Source: Cunninghamia lanceolata (taxonomy: Eukaryota; Streptophyta; Pinopsida; Cupressales; Cupressaceae). From it: a stretch of DNA of 64,000 nucleotides. The translations under genes and the position numbers were made by a program. Positions 24,984 to 37,560 of this stretch are shown here, piece after piece. The DNA lies in NCBI GenBank assembly GCA_027924645.1, contig BSBN01000334.1:3906001-3970000 (forward strand), in the 5' to 3' direction. Below the pieces are notes generated by a model, which was not told where the DNA came from, searched no databases, and was given only the letters and a program-made list of their open reading frames with translations. How positions within the stretch are numbered: position 1 is the stretch's first letter; the number at the start of each line of letters is the position of its first letter.

Positions 24984-25042
24984 ATGAGCGCATTATAGCG
25001 CGAGTACGTTATAACGCGCTCGCGTTATAACATGCTCGCGTT
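24984..25042. repeat. Palindromic CpG-rich motif cluster on the inner side of the satellite
   Basis: Contains several copies or partial copies of the ATAACGCGAGCGCGTTAT unit in both orientations (for example ATAACGCGCTCGCGTTAT at 25011-25028). It is the same motif that stands at 11874-11986 on the other side of the array and at 40481-40631 near the right end. Confidence 0.85.
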
Positions 25043-25786
25043 TTGTATTTCTACTGAAACGGTAAAAAAGTGGTTACCCCCATGATCCAGGCCCACATGC
25101 TCTATTTTCTTACTGATTCTGCGCGTGCTCCGACAAAAAAGAAGTGCTTTCATGCTATTGGGAAGTTCACATGCACATTTGACACATTGTACCACCTTTG
25201 CATGATCTTTCCACCACCTTTTCTACTTTGCCAACTTGAGAAGGAGGAAATAACATAGTTTTCAAACCAAGTTTGATATATATCTATTCAAGTTTCAATT
25301 TTTGTAGTATTGCAATGTTAATTGTGATTCAATTTTAAGAATTTAACATTGAAAAGGAAGCAAGTGGTGAAAAACTCAAATTGTTGAGGAGTTTGATGCA
25401 AGAAGATAAAAACACTACATAATTGGATACTCTCTCCATTCAAATCTTCATTTTTTAGGTATGTCAAGTCTTTACATGCATGTTCTTTACATTTTCCTTA
25501 TTTCAGATTGAATTACTTTATCATGCTTTATCATACATGTTTAAAATAGACACATTCCCAATCGAGAAAGCAACCTACAATCTCACATGATGCCATGTAT
25601 ATTTTCTACACTTGGGCTCTTTAATAATTATGTGTAATAAACAAACCTTAGTTCATACCATGATGTCAAACTATACAAGAATAAATCCTTACAACATAAA
25701 AAAAATACAATCCCACTATTATCATGTATTCATTTCTTAGGAACTAATATTGGTCTCTTTATCATGCTACAGACAAATTCTCTATC
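25043..25786 (+). promoter_or_regulatory. Upstream region and possible 5'-UTR intron of the transposase gene
   Basis: No coding sequence is supported. A plausible 5'-UTR intron runs from a donor AG/GTATGT at 25459 to an acceptor CTACAG at 25772, leaving 14 bases before the ATG at 25787. No clear TATA box was identified. Confidence 0.35.
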
Positions 25787-28700
25787 ATGCCGAGGAAATG
25801 ATCAAGAATTAAACCAACACAGGAAGAGATAGAAGCTAAGAATGCAAAGAAAGCAATGGCTATGAGGGAACTTCGTGAGAAGAGGAAATTGGACACGATA
25901 AATGAAGACATACCAATTGAAGAGGAACCACAACCATCACAAAGAGATATGGTATTGGCGGCACAAAGAGAATGAATGCAAAAACTTCGTGGTACGAGAG
26001 ATTTGAATACCATAGTTGGAGACACATCCTTTACCGCAAGTCAACATGTAGGGACACCATCTACCACATCTCAAGTTGAGAGTACATCATCACTCACATG
26101 TGATGAAGGAGGTACGCCATCATTTCCACCTCAACCTCAAGGTATGCCATCTATTCCATCTTCGATTGAAGGTATGCCATCTAACCCATCTCATTTAAAT
26201 ATTGATGAAATTTTGAATGTTGAGATGAATTTACCTAACTTGACACCACCTAGAATTTTGCATAGAAAGCCAAAGTATTTGATTGATATTGATGAGAATA
26301 TTTTGTAGCCAATGGAAGGTAAGATTCCAAAACGCACTTGTAGAAGATATGCTAATAAGATTTGGAGATTGTTCTTTGAAAAGTTAAATGAGACTGCAAG
26401 ATGTCAACTATTCATTGAAATGATGTGAAGTATAAAGTACAGGTCTATCATGAAGATTCTTGGGTTGATAACATCAGAGGCTTCAAGTGAAAAATCTATT
26501 GTCAAGAATCTAATGAGTGCGTATGAGAGTGTGGGTAACACCTCACGCACAAAAGATAGTAATGCAACACGGCGTGTGATTACATCGACTATAGTAAGTA
26601 GTCAAACGAGGAAAGCTCGTCTCATTAGAAAGACAAGTCAAGAATTGAGAATTAATAGGAAAAATTTATCAAGAGCCGTTGGAAGACGCCAAAGAATTGA
26701 GGACACTAATGCCAATGAATTATGGGCGTTCTCGGGGAGACTACCACGAAAAGATAAACCAATTGTTGAAGCATTGAGATCACTAATTGAAGACTTTTGG
26801 AAGAATTACACAAGGGTATCTCCAAATCAAAGGGATGTGGTAAGAAGGAGAATTGGTAGTCAGAACCGCGAGCCACATCCAAAGCATTTTTTGGATGAGA
26901 CTCAAACACAGTTTTATGGTAAATTTCTAGAGAAGTATCCTCAAATTAAAATTTGTCAAAGATATTTTGAAATGTTAAAACCTTTCTATGTTAAGATAAA
27001 TCACACACTCACTACTTGTTGTTGTAGATTACATATTGAATTTTCTAACCATTTTGATGCTTATAGGTCTATATGTTTAGATATGCATACTAACAATGAT
27101 TTGTAGGGTTGTGCCATATGTGCCCCACCAACATCTTCAAGAGACTTCATATCAAGAATTTTATGTGAAAGAGAGGAAGGTCAAATATTCTACAAGAAAT
27201 TATGCTTGGATGGCACATGTCATCGTTGCAGTGGCTTGCAACATTTGCCAATATGTGAACATATGGAAATAACACATGTGGTTGGAAATGAACTAGTAGA
27301 GTTTGGCAAGTATAAAACAGTGGCATACAATACAAAAGATGGTAAAGAAGCAAAGAGGTGTGAATTAGTTATTGAAAAGATTCCAGTGTATCAGTTTATG
27401 CCTATATTTCATGACATCATAGTGTATGAGTATGCAAGACATCCCCATAGAGCTCGATGGTTGGACTTGCAATTTAAGTTATGCAAGGACACATTTCCGG
27501 TTGGTAGCATTGTTTTAGTCGTCAACTTTGCAGAGAACTACAGTCTACAGCCATAGCGTGAGGTGCAATCACAATATTACAACTCCACACAGGTTTCTAT
27601 ATTTGTGCACATCACATTCATTCATGTGAATGATAGTACAGAGGATGACAGAAAGATCATAAGGGAGTATAATTTCTATATTAGTGATGATCGCATGCAT
27701 TCTACGGAGTTCGTGCAAGGTTGCTTTCAGGTGTTCTACAATGATTTGGCTAGAAGGGGCATATCGTCCAGTCAGCATATCATATGGTCAGATAATTGTG
27801 CATCACAATTCAAGAACTCACGGAATTTCTATTGGCTGAGTAGGAGGCATAATTTTACAGGTATTCAACATATGTGGAACTTTTGTCAGGCCGGGCATGG
27901 AAAGGGGGAGCATGATGGTGCAGGAGCATGTATCAAAAGAGCCATAGCATGAGAAGAGTTAAAGTATAAAGACAATGCAAAGTTGACAGATGCAAAATTG
28001 ATTGTCGAGTGGTGTAATGCTTCCATGGGTCCAGGTAATGAAGGTAAGTCTTTAGTTCGTAGATTTTTTTGGTTGATAGATGATACTAACATTGCACCAT
28101 ATGAGGATTGTTGTACACTGACAGGATCAAATGAGATGCACTCTTTCAGAAGCTCAATTGCAGGTTCATGGAGTATCCATACATGAAAGATGTCATGCTT
28201 TTGTTCTTCCTGTACAATTCAAGTTTGGGATGAGTGCGAGTCAAAGGAGTGGGTTGACGAATGGCAGTTAAGTTATCTTAGCCCACTTGACACGTATCGA
28301 CCCCCGACGGCACTGGAACTAACACAGATGGAATCGTCAGTTGACTTTAACCACATATCAGATTTTGTTCAACCAGGTAATATAGGGCACGTATATGCAT
28401 CTAATTTCATCTAGTTCAACCAGGTAATGTCATCTTACTTTGTAGTGTTTTTGTAATGTTGACTAATTTCATCTAATTTGCTACACATATCAATGTAGGA
28501 CACGTATATGCAGTTATTGCAGATGAAGATAATGAAGCGGGAATAGATTATTACTTATGTCGTTGTGTTGAGGCCAAAAAGAAATTGGAGGCCCCTGTTA
28601 CAGATGGAGAAAACATCGAATACCCTACAAGATCAGTGGTTATTACTGGAACATGGCTTAGAAGGTACCCACATAAGAGTGTTAATATTTGGCTATTTCA

Positions 28701-28884
28701 GGACTTTAACATGCATCGAAAGATTCTTCATTACTCAAACCTTGTCGTGGCATCCAATGTTCATTTGATAAAGTATTAGGGTAGACCTTTGAACAAAATA
28801 TTGTGGAAGGTACGTGAGTCTGACCATGAAGCAATACTTGACACAATAAAGAGTAGAGCAGATCTAGATGGTTCATTGGATTAA
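25787..28884 (+). pseudogene. DDE-type transposase of the giant transposon (Sola-like), nine stop codons
   Basis: Exon 1 (25787-28376) reads in one frame from ATG. The intron has GTAAT donors at 28377 or 28424 and acceptor ATGTAG ending at 28498. Exon 2 (28499-28884) ends in TAA. The product is about 990 residues. The N-terminus is basic and Ser/Pro-rich with GMPS-type repeats. A Cys-rich segment follows (CCCRLH, then CxxC and LDGTCHRCSG, about 27020-27250). The catalytic-like core comes next: NFAENYS at 27524 (usually DFAENY; D changed to N), WSDNCASQFKN with D at 27791, and GHGKGEHDG with E/D at 27908-27916, spaced about 89 and 39-41 residues. Nine in-frame stops (25799, 25973, 26306, 26426, 27104, 27554, 27950, 28184, 28777) are all TGA or TAG, as from CGA or CAG. 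I saw no frameshift. It would cut and join the element's ends in the nucleus; family assignment is from memory of motifs. Confidence 0.85.
28377..28498 (+). other. Intron of the transposase gene with a duplicated splice donor
   Basis: The segment GTTCAACCAGGTAAT occurs twice (about 28367 and 28413), so there are two equivalent donors 47 bases apart. A miniature of the acceptor region (ATATAG, then GGCACGTATATGCA) follows the first donor and resembles the true acceptor at 28494-28515. This looks like a small internal duplication. Confidence 0.55.
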
Positions 28885-29019
28885 TTTGTAAGTATTCACA
28901 TTGATTTTGTAAAGTTATGTTACATTGAGTTGTAAGTATGCACATTAATTTGTAAGGTTTGTCTTTTTTTATTTCCTCCTGCATTTTTACACATATGTAC
29001 ACATTTTTACATCATCATG

Positions 29020-31430
29020 TTATGCATTTTTGGTGTCTTGCTCCTGATGCGACCAAACTCATAACTCACCCTACTAGACACCATTTGTTGATCTCTCCAA
29101 CACTCTGGATCCAGGGCACCCAATCATGATGATGACCTATATACCATTCTCCCAAGGCGCTCATAATGAATGAATGATAAGGAGCACCTCGACCTCTATA
29201 ATCAAGGTGATTTTAAGTCACTTTGAGTCATTTGGGGTCAGTTTGAGTCTTTGAGTCATGTTGCAAAAAAGTGTCAATGTTGTCAAGTTGCACAAAGCAA
29301 CTTTTGCATTTTTGGTGTCCTACTCGTGATGTGACCAAACTGACTATTCCAACGCATTCGGATGGGTACATTTACGCTAGGCATGGTCCTATTTTTCACC
29401 CAAACATGTCAAAACAGTCTGAGCTATATTGTACCAACGATATCCTTGAAGAGTCCAAAGTGCAAAAAGGGTGCAATCTTTGATGAGATGTTACTCAAAA
29501 ATTGTGTCACATAGAAACATTCCGTCTAAGGCAACGCTATCATGTAGAGTGCCTCTACAATAACCTCTCTCAATTTTTTATAGCTCTGAGGCATTTACCC
29601 GTGGTGAAAGGTTTTCTGCTGCCCCAAAAATCGTCAGAAGGAGGCAGTGTAAAGTTGCAAAGGGGTGTAACTTTTGTCCTGCTCCTGATCTGACCAAACT
29701 AACTATTCCAACGTGTCCAAATAGGTACATTTATGCTAGGCATGGTCCTATTTCTCACCCAAACATGTCGAAACAGTCGGAGCTACATTGTACCGACGAT
29801 ATCCCTGAAGAGTCCAAAGTGCAAAAAGCCAGCAATCTTTGACGAGCTGTTACTTGAAAATCGTGTCACTTAGAAATATTCTGTCTGAAGAAATGTGATC
29901 ACGTAGAGTGCCTCTACAATAACCTCTCTTGGTTTTTTATAGCTCTGAGGCATTTGCCCGTGGTGAAAGGTTTTCTGCTACCCCAAAAATCGTCAGAAGG
30001 AGGCAGTGTAAAGTTGCAAAGGGGTGTAACTTTCATCCTGCTCCTAATGTGACCAAACTGACTATTCCAACGCGTCCAAATGGGTACATTTATGCTAGGC
30101 ATGGTCCTATTTCTCACCCAAACATGTCGAAACAGTCGGAGCTACATTGTATCGACGATATCCCTGAAGAGTCCAAAGTGCAAAAAGGCAGCAATCTTTG
30201 ATGAGATGTTACTCAAAAATCGTGTCACTTAGAAACATTCCGTCTGAGCTAATGTGATCATGTAGAGTGCCTCTACAATAACCTCTCTTTGTTTTTTATA
30301 GCTCTGAGGCATTTGCTTATGGTGAAAGGTTTTCTGCTGCCCCAAAAATCATCAGAAGGAGGCAGTGTAAAGTTGCAAAGGGGTGTAACTTTCGTCCTGC
30401 TTTGGACTGTTCCAATGCATCCAAATGGGTACATTTATGCTAGGCATGGTCCTATTTCTCACCCAAACATGTCAAAATAGTCGGAGCTACATTGTACCGA
30501 CGATATCCCTGAAGAGTCCAAAGTGCAAAAAGGTAGCAATCTTTGACGAGATGTTACTCAAAAACCATGTCACTTAGAAACATTCCATCTAAGGCAACGT
30601 GATCACGTAGAGTGCCTCTACAATAACCTCTCTCAGTTTTTTATAGCTCTGAGGCATTTGCCCGTGGTGAAAGGTTTTTTGTTGCCCCAAAAATCGTCAG
30701 AAGGAGGCAGTGTAAAGTTGCAAAGGGGTGTAACTTTCGTCCTGCTCCTGATGCGACCAAACTGACTGTTCCAACGCATCTGAATGGGTACATTTATGCT
30801 AGGCATGGTCCTATTTCTCACCCAAACATGTCGAAACAGTCAGAGCTACATTGTACCGACGATATCCCTGAAGAGTCCAAAGTGTAAAAAGGCAGCAATC
30901 TTTGACGAGATGTTACTCAAAAATCGTGTCACTTAGAAACATTCTGTCTGAGGCAACGTGATCACATAGAGTACCTCTACAATAACCTCTCTCAGTTTTT
31001 ATATCTCTGAGGCATTTGCCCGTGGTGAAAGGTTTTCTGTTGCCCCAAAAATCGTCAGAAGGAGGCAGTGTAAAGTTTCAAAGGGGTGTAACTTTCGTCC
31101 TGCTCCTGATGCGACCAAACTGACTGTTCCAACGCATCTGAATGGGTACATTTATGCTAGGCATGGTCCTATTTTTCACCCAAACATGTCGAAACAGTCA
31201 GAGCTACATTGTACCGACGATATCCCTGAAGAGTCCAAAGTGCAAAAAGGCAGCAATCTTTGACGAGATGTTACTCGAAAACTGTGTCACTTAAAAACAT
31301 TCTGTCTAAGGCAACGAGATCACGTAGAGTGCCTCTACAATAACCTCTCTCAATTTTTTATAGCTCTCAGGCATTTGCCCATGGTGAAAGGTTTTCTGCT
31401 GCCCCAAAAATCGTCAGAAGGAGGCAGTGT
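29020..31430 (+). repeat. Tandem array with a ~359-bp unit, about six copies
   Basis: The landmark TATAGCTCTGAGGCATTTGC recurs at about 29579, 29938, 30298, 30643, 31001 and 31360 (spacing 345-360). Each unit also carries GTGACCAAACTGACTRTTCC, CTAGGCATGGTCCTATTT, GAAACAGTCGGAGCTACATT and CGTCAGAAGGAGGCAGTGTA. A partial unit begins near 29020. Open frames of 60-90 codons recur in register with the unit and show no protein motif. Copies differ mainly by transitions. Confidence 0.92.
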
Positions 31431-34400
31431 ATTAAGTCAAGATGAAAGCCTATTCACTCTAGGTGCCTGTTTTTGACCAAATCACACATGCGCCTTGAAC
31501 AACTCTGTCTTAAGGTGCTTTTCTCTAATCTCTGTAACTCTCCAAATCCACTAAGGCGCAAATTTTACCTCTTGGGCTCAAGATATAGGTTCTTCATCCA
31601 AGGTGCCAGAATGGTCCAAAGGCGCATTTCACCTCTAACCTCACCTCTGACCTTACTTGGAGGTGCTAAACCTTTTGACATTTCAAGTAACTTCAAGAGA
31701 ACTATTTTTCCTTAAGGTGGTTCACTCCTTGCAATTAGATGTATGGTACTTGTAACTCATTTGATTGACTTTGTAATGTTTCTTCTTCTTGCAGAGTAGA
31801 TAAGGATGATATAATCTTACTTCATGAATCAGAGTAGAAATCTCTCTTGGACTTGCTAGGTGAAAGGACTTGAACTTGAAGGACTTGAAGTTGATGAAGT
31901 GATCCTTCATGATGGCCTTTGACATTACCTTCTCAGAGTGTAGATGATAACACCTTCCTTGGATAAAGTGGATAACCTCTGACCTAAACTTTGAAGCTTG
32001 ATGAATCTTGAAGATTGGGTTTCCTCCTACTCCCCTTCTGGGCTCCACTCCATCAAAGGCATATTTAGTTGTCCAAGACGCCAACATTCACTCAGGGGCG
32101 CCCAAAGAGAAAGTTTAAAACTCTAAGGCGCTAAACTCTTATGCAAAAATGGTCATCATCAAAGGCGCAAAAATGGGTCTCTAGGTGCCAATCTCTACAA
32201 GACATTTCATCTCATTGCTCTCCTCCATTACAAGCGCTCACTTACCTCAATCTTGGGTGCATACCAACATCCCAACATCCAAATCACCTAGGCGCTCAAA
32301 ACCTTCAAGACTCAAGGCGCATTTTATGATCAAACAAGGTATCTCCTGAACAAGGCGCTCATAGTCTCATCAGGGCGTTAATCATCATCATGAGCGCTCA
32401 TATTGTTCTAGGCGCACAGTTATCTCTGGAATGCTCAAGGCGCTCAAGGCGCACATACCCTTCTCTAGGCTAGTTTACACTTATTCAACGTGCTCATTCC
32501 AAACTTACATGAACTCCTCATTACAAGACGCACAAACTAGATGATCCTAGGGCATAAGGGCGCTCAAACTAGATCTTTGCAAAAACTCCCCAAGCATTCA
32601 AACTTTTAAGGTGCCAAAAGTGGTCTTTTCTACAACTTCTCTAGCCATATGCCTTGGGTGCTCAAACCTTCCTTGAACTCCAATTATTCAATCCAGGGTG
32701 CTCAACTACCTCCTCAAGGCGCTCTATCTCAAGTATCATTACTCTTCTTAAAGACCTAGGTGCACATTGTGGGGTATTCTACTCTACAAGACCTAGGCGC
32801 TCATTATGAAGACTCTAATTATCAAGGTTCACTTCAACTTTCAAAGGCGCATTTTGGACTCCAAAGGTGTTAGGTTAAAGCCACTAGGGCACTAGATACC
32901 AAAGGGGGCAAGGTGTTAGAACCTCCTTTAAGATGTAAGAAAATCTCCTCAAGGCACAGCTAAAGGTGCTCCAAACCATACGAAGGCGCTAATATCCACT
33001 CTAGGCAGTGTATTAAGTCAGGATGAAAGCCTATTCACTCTAGGTGCCTGTTTTTGACCAAATCACACATGTGCCCAAATCACACATCACCCCATCAGAT
33101 TGGGGACCCCCTCTTTTCTCACTCAGGTGCTTTGCACAGGAGTTGTTATGTGTCATTTTGGCCAAGGTTTTTCGGAGCAGTGAAGATATTAGGAAGGGGA
33201 TGATCGTTTGGATAGTTTTGAATGCTTCATTTCTCCTTGTTTAAACTAGGTGCTCACTGAGGATTGGAGTAGCCTTTGTACCCTCACGTCACGTTAATCG
33301 GCGTTTCAGAGGCAATCATAGTATAGGAAGATTTGCGCCTTGAAGAAGAGAGTTATCTGGTGAGTGCTTAGGAGTTCTGGCGCCTAGGGGAAAGGTCTAG
33401 GTAGAGCGCCTTCAGACTTTGACAGTGAAGTGCCTTAAGGAGTTGGATGATGTTTTTGCCTAGAGTGGAGATGATGTTTTTAGCGTCTTAAGGATGATGA
33501 TGGAGCGCCTTGGAGTCAGGTTAGTCTAGAGCACCTTAAGAAGGTAAAGCACTTCAAATGTAAACACAAGTGTTTTGAGCGCCCTAATGAGAAGTTGTCT
33601 TGGCACCATAAGTTGTTCAAACGAAGATATGCGCCTTGGATAGTTGCAAAGACCTAATTTAGCACCCAAAGTTGGAAGACTCTTTGTGAGCGCCCAGTGT
33701 TTGAAAGCTCTTTGTGTTTGGTGCATTAAAATGAATTTGGCACCTAATTAGTATTGAAACACTCAACTGAGCGCCTAAAGCCCATGAGAGAAGTGATATG
33801 CGCCTTGATAGGAATATCATGGAAGATGAGTTTACTGAATGGCGCCTTGAATGACTTGGTTGATTAAGTGTTTTAGCGCCTAGATATGGGATGAATCATT
33901 GAGCGCCTTTGGTTGAGATGATGTCAGCACCTTTGAGATTATAACACCTTGGAGTCAAGTTCGAAGGAGCACCTTGAGAAGGTAAAACAATTCAAATGTT
34001 TTCAAGGAATTGGAGAAGTCACTTAGTGCCTAGAAGGAATTCCAGAGCAAGAGGGTTGGAGCGCCTTGAGCTTCAAGTTAGATATGCGCCTAGACCTCTA
34101 CCCTTTAGCAAGTTGAAGCCCTCTAAGCCTTGACAAATTGAGAATGCCTTATAGTGAATATGTGCCTTGGGCAAGGTTGAATACAAAGTTGAGGAGTATA
34201 TCATAATGAGTAAGTGCACTGTAGGGTTAGATGATAAAGACTAGTGCCTTGAGTGTCTTGGTCAAAATTTTGACGTGAGAAGTCTTGCAAGATCAAACCC
34301 TGGAGTGCACCTTAGAGAGAACCTATTGATCCTTTGCTTTGACAAGATTTGGGCGCCAAAATGATCATTAATTAATGGAATGTATCTACACCAATTTTGC

Positions 34401-37400
34401 GCCTTTAGGGAAGTGATGGTGTCCAGATGAGTTTTGAGTCCCTTTGAGTGTTGAGATTGTTAGAGATAGGTGCCTTGATGAATGAAATGTGCCTTGAAGA
34501 CCATGTGCGCCTAGAGAAGATAAGTGCCTAGTTGAGATAAAGAGGTGTTTCTGGTGCCTAGGGAAGAAGAGAGGTAAGTTCAGGGAGATAAGTGCGCCTA
34601 AGAGTTTTAGCGCCCTCAATCAAATTGCACCTTTTTGCCTTGGAGAATATAAGGTGAGGATTTGAGTTGAAAGTTTGAGAAAGTAGATTGAGCGCCCTGT
34701 GTTGGAGGAATCAAGTTGGATAAGCACTTGAAGAACTTGCATTAAGTGTTTTAGCGCCTTGGTATGGTTTGGAGCGCCTTGTTGAGGAGATACCCTGATT
34801 TAATCCAAGATAGAGCGCCATAGAATTGAATATACGCCTTGTTGGAGGAATATATGCGCCTTGTTGGAGAAAGATATGTGCCTTGAATGAGAGTTTGTGT
34901 GCCTTAACCAAGAATGATGATTGAAGTCACAATCTCATGTTTGTGCGCCTAGGTCTAGAAGCAAGATTTGAGCGCCTTAGGATAGGGTTTTTTGCACCTT
35001 GTCTTGGAGAGTGAATTTGTGCCTTGGATGATGTTGAAGCGCCTTGGAATGAAATGCGCCCAAACTTACAGAGGGCCTTCAGTGAGGGAGTTGAAGAGAG
35101 TGCTTAGAGGAAGGATAGCCTTAAGATCAAACTAAGTACTTAGAAACCTAAGATTAGCACCTTATTTGAAGTTATACACCTATTCTGGTGCTAGAGAGTG
35201 AGTTTGAGTGTGAAGAAGTGAATGTCTGCGCCTTGAAGGGGATACAAAGGGAAGATGATGCACCTTGATGGGTTGATGATGGAAATTTGCGTTTTGGAGC
35301 TAAATGTGCGCCTTGAATCTAAATGATATTTGAGTGCTTAGAGGTAAATAGGGGCGCCTTTGAGAATTCTTTGTGCTTTAAGGAATGGATTGTGGCGCTT
35401 TGGACTAAGGTAAGTCTTGAGCACTTCCAATGATTTTAAGGAGCACCTTGAAGGAGATAGTATCTAGAGAAGAAAAGATGTCAAGTTTTAACACCTTGGA
35501 AGAAATTCCAGATAGTGGCGCCTTCACAGGGTTTTCCAAGTTGGCGCCTTGGTTTGGGATGATCATGCTAAGAAAGAAAATGCGCCTTCAGCAAGGTCAC
35601 ATCAAGTCCAACATGTCAATACTCTTCATCACTAACGTCATGTTGAAATTTCAAGGCATCTATCCATTCAAGTTCTCCAAGGAATATCTTGCAAGTAACT
35701 TCAAGTTCTTCGAGGAATATCAAATGAAGAATGAGTTAGCCTATTCCTCATTCCCGGAGGCTAATTCGAAATAATGAGGGAATGAATTGGTTTTTGACTA
35801 ACTTAACTTTTGTTTTTTGCAGGAACAAAGTCAGAAACTTGAAATTAGTTAAGTCTAGATGCTAAACTTGACTAAGGCAGGACTCCTAGAGTCAGGGCGC
35901 ACTTTCTTGCTTGCTCAATGTCAAATGTGCACCTAACCAAGAATCATGGAGCTTTGAAGCACTTTAATCACATCAACTAGGGCGCCTAAGTGCATAGAGG
36001 TACAATGAATCTTCCGGAGAACATGGATAGACAACTAAGTCTCCAACTTGAGTCTTCTAAGTGAATTGGATGATGAAGAGAGTCTAGTCATTTTGGGCGC
36101 TAGTATCAGGATGAATCATCCAAAATGGGTGCCTAGAACTAGAAGGCACCAATGCATGAGTTCAAGGATCCTCCATTGGAGCGCCTAGCCTAGTTGGCTA
36201 TAGATTGAAAGTTTTAAAGCTAAGTGATGTCTCTTAGGTGAATTCCTAGCCCAGGTGCATGTGTTGGGAAAAACTCTTTGGCTCTGGTGCCTAGAATTGG
36301 GAGCTTTGTAAGATGCACCAATTGATGAAATATTTCCATTTTGCGCCTAGAATAGAACTCTCTCACATAGTTGAAATTGACTTGATAGAAGGAGATAAGT
36401 CTTAAGGACTAGTTTGGCACCTCACTTGCCTATCTCACCTTTGAAATGCGCTTTGGTTGATGATCATCATTGATGGCGCCTAGTGAAATGTAAAGCTATT
36501 TGCACCTCCAGAGGATCAAAATTGGATTAGGAGATCATCCTTGCAGTTGAGATTGACAGAGAAGTGTTAAAGGAATCACTTCAAATGGGCGCCTAAGCTA
36601 GTTGAGGCGCATATCAATTCCACTGTAACTCCAGACTAATGCTTAGGATCCAGTCATCTCCTAAGGCACAGTTCCATTCACCCATGACCTCGCTTGGCGT
36701 CTAAAACTTGGAAACTCCTTTGGAAAGCTCCTGTTGCGCCTAGAAGATGAGTTTGGGATATCAACTTGCAAAAGGCTTAGAAACTCTTCAAAGATGTTAG
36801 GCACAATCCCATGGCACTGGAGCTCAGTTTTGGCGCCTTCAAGGAATGGCACATGAAGGAACTTGGGAGGTCAGGTGCTTGTAAAAGGGAACACCTTGGA
36901 ACATCTTCTAGGGGTTGAAGTAGTAAGAAAACATCAAGTGAGTCTAGGCGCACTCCCTTGTGTGAACAGTTTAGCTCTAGCGCCTAGCCACAGAGTGAGC
37001 CAGAAGAAGTAGTTTGGACATTAGAAGATAGGCGCTCATTCTACAATGAAGCATTCCACCTTCCTAATCAACAAAGACTTGCAAGAATTGACAAAGGAAG
37101 CTAAGGCTCACCTTCTACTTGTTTCCACCTCCAGAATGTGCCTAACCTTGAAAGGGGGTTCAAAGATGTTTGTTAGACCTTTTCACTCAAGGCGCTCACC
37201 TTAGGCGCACTTTCTAAGTCATTGTCACCTCAAGGAAACACCTAGTTTGTAAGGTGCTTGCCCTGTTCTCCACTCCTTTCAATTGGTGCCTAGAACACAG
37301 AATGCATGAAAGGAGTGCCTAGACTCCAGAGGGCTCATTTGGGTGCCTAGCATTTAAAACACTTTCATAATGATGATGTTTTGGCACCTACTCTTGGAAA

Positions 37401-37560
37401 CAATCCAGAGCATCCATAAACTCTAATTGGCGCCTAATGTTGACAAGGCGCAACTTCAGGAGGAGGTCGCCTCAACTTGGTGCCCAAGTCAGAAAAACCT
37501 GTAAATCCTTCAAATATGCGCCTACCTTGTGAGGTGATGAGTTGAACATTCCAAATCTTC
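31424..37560. repeat. ~6-kb tract studded with GGCGC/GCGCC motifs, no gene supported
   Basis: The motif AAGGCGCTC or its complement GAGCGCCTT, and variants such as GGCGCC, occurs many dozens of times at irregular spacing (typically 20-70 bases). The AGGCGCTC orientation is commoner from 31.5 to 33.0 kb, the GCGCCTTG orientation from 33.3 to 35.6 kb, and both are mixed after that. Frequent GTGCC, GCACC and GTGCTC forms look like deaminated versions. The sequence between the motifs is not obviously repeated. A ~70-bp direct repeat (GGCAGTGTATTAAGTCARGA...) lies at 31424 and 33003. The 114-codon frame at 35430-35774 has no recognisable domain. Confidence 0.75.

Noticed and set aside
29020..31430. 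CRISPR-like or gene-cluster reading of the regular repeats
   Set aside because: Units are ~359 bp, similar throughout with no repeat-spacer pattern; plant nuclear context. It is a satellite.
35430..35774. 114-codon frame inside the GGCGC tract
   Set aside because: No motif, no splice or neighbour support, and composition like the flanks.
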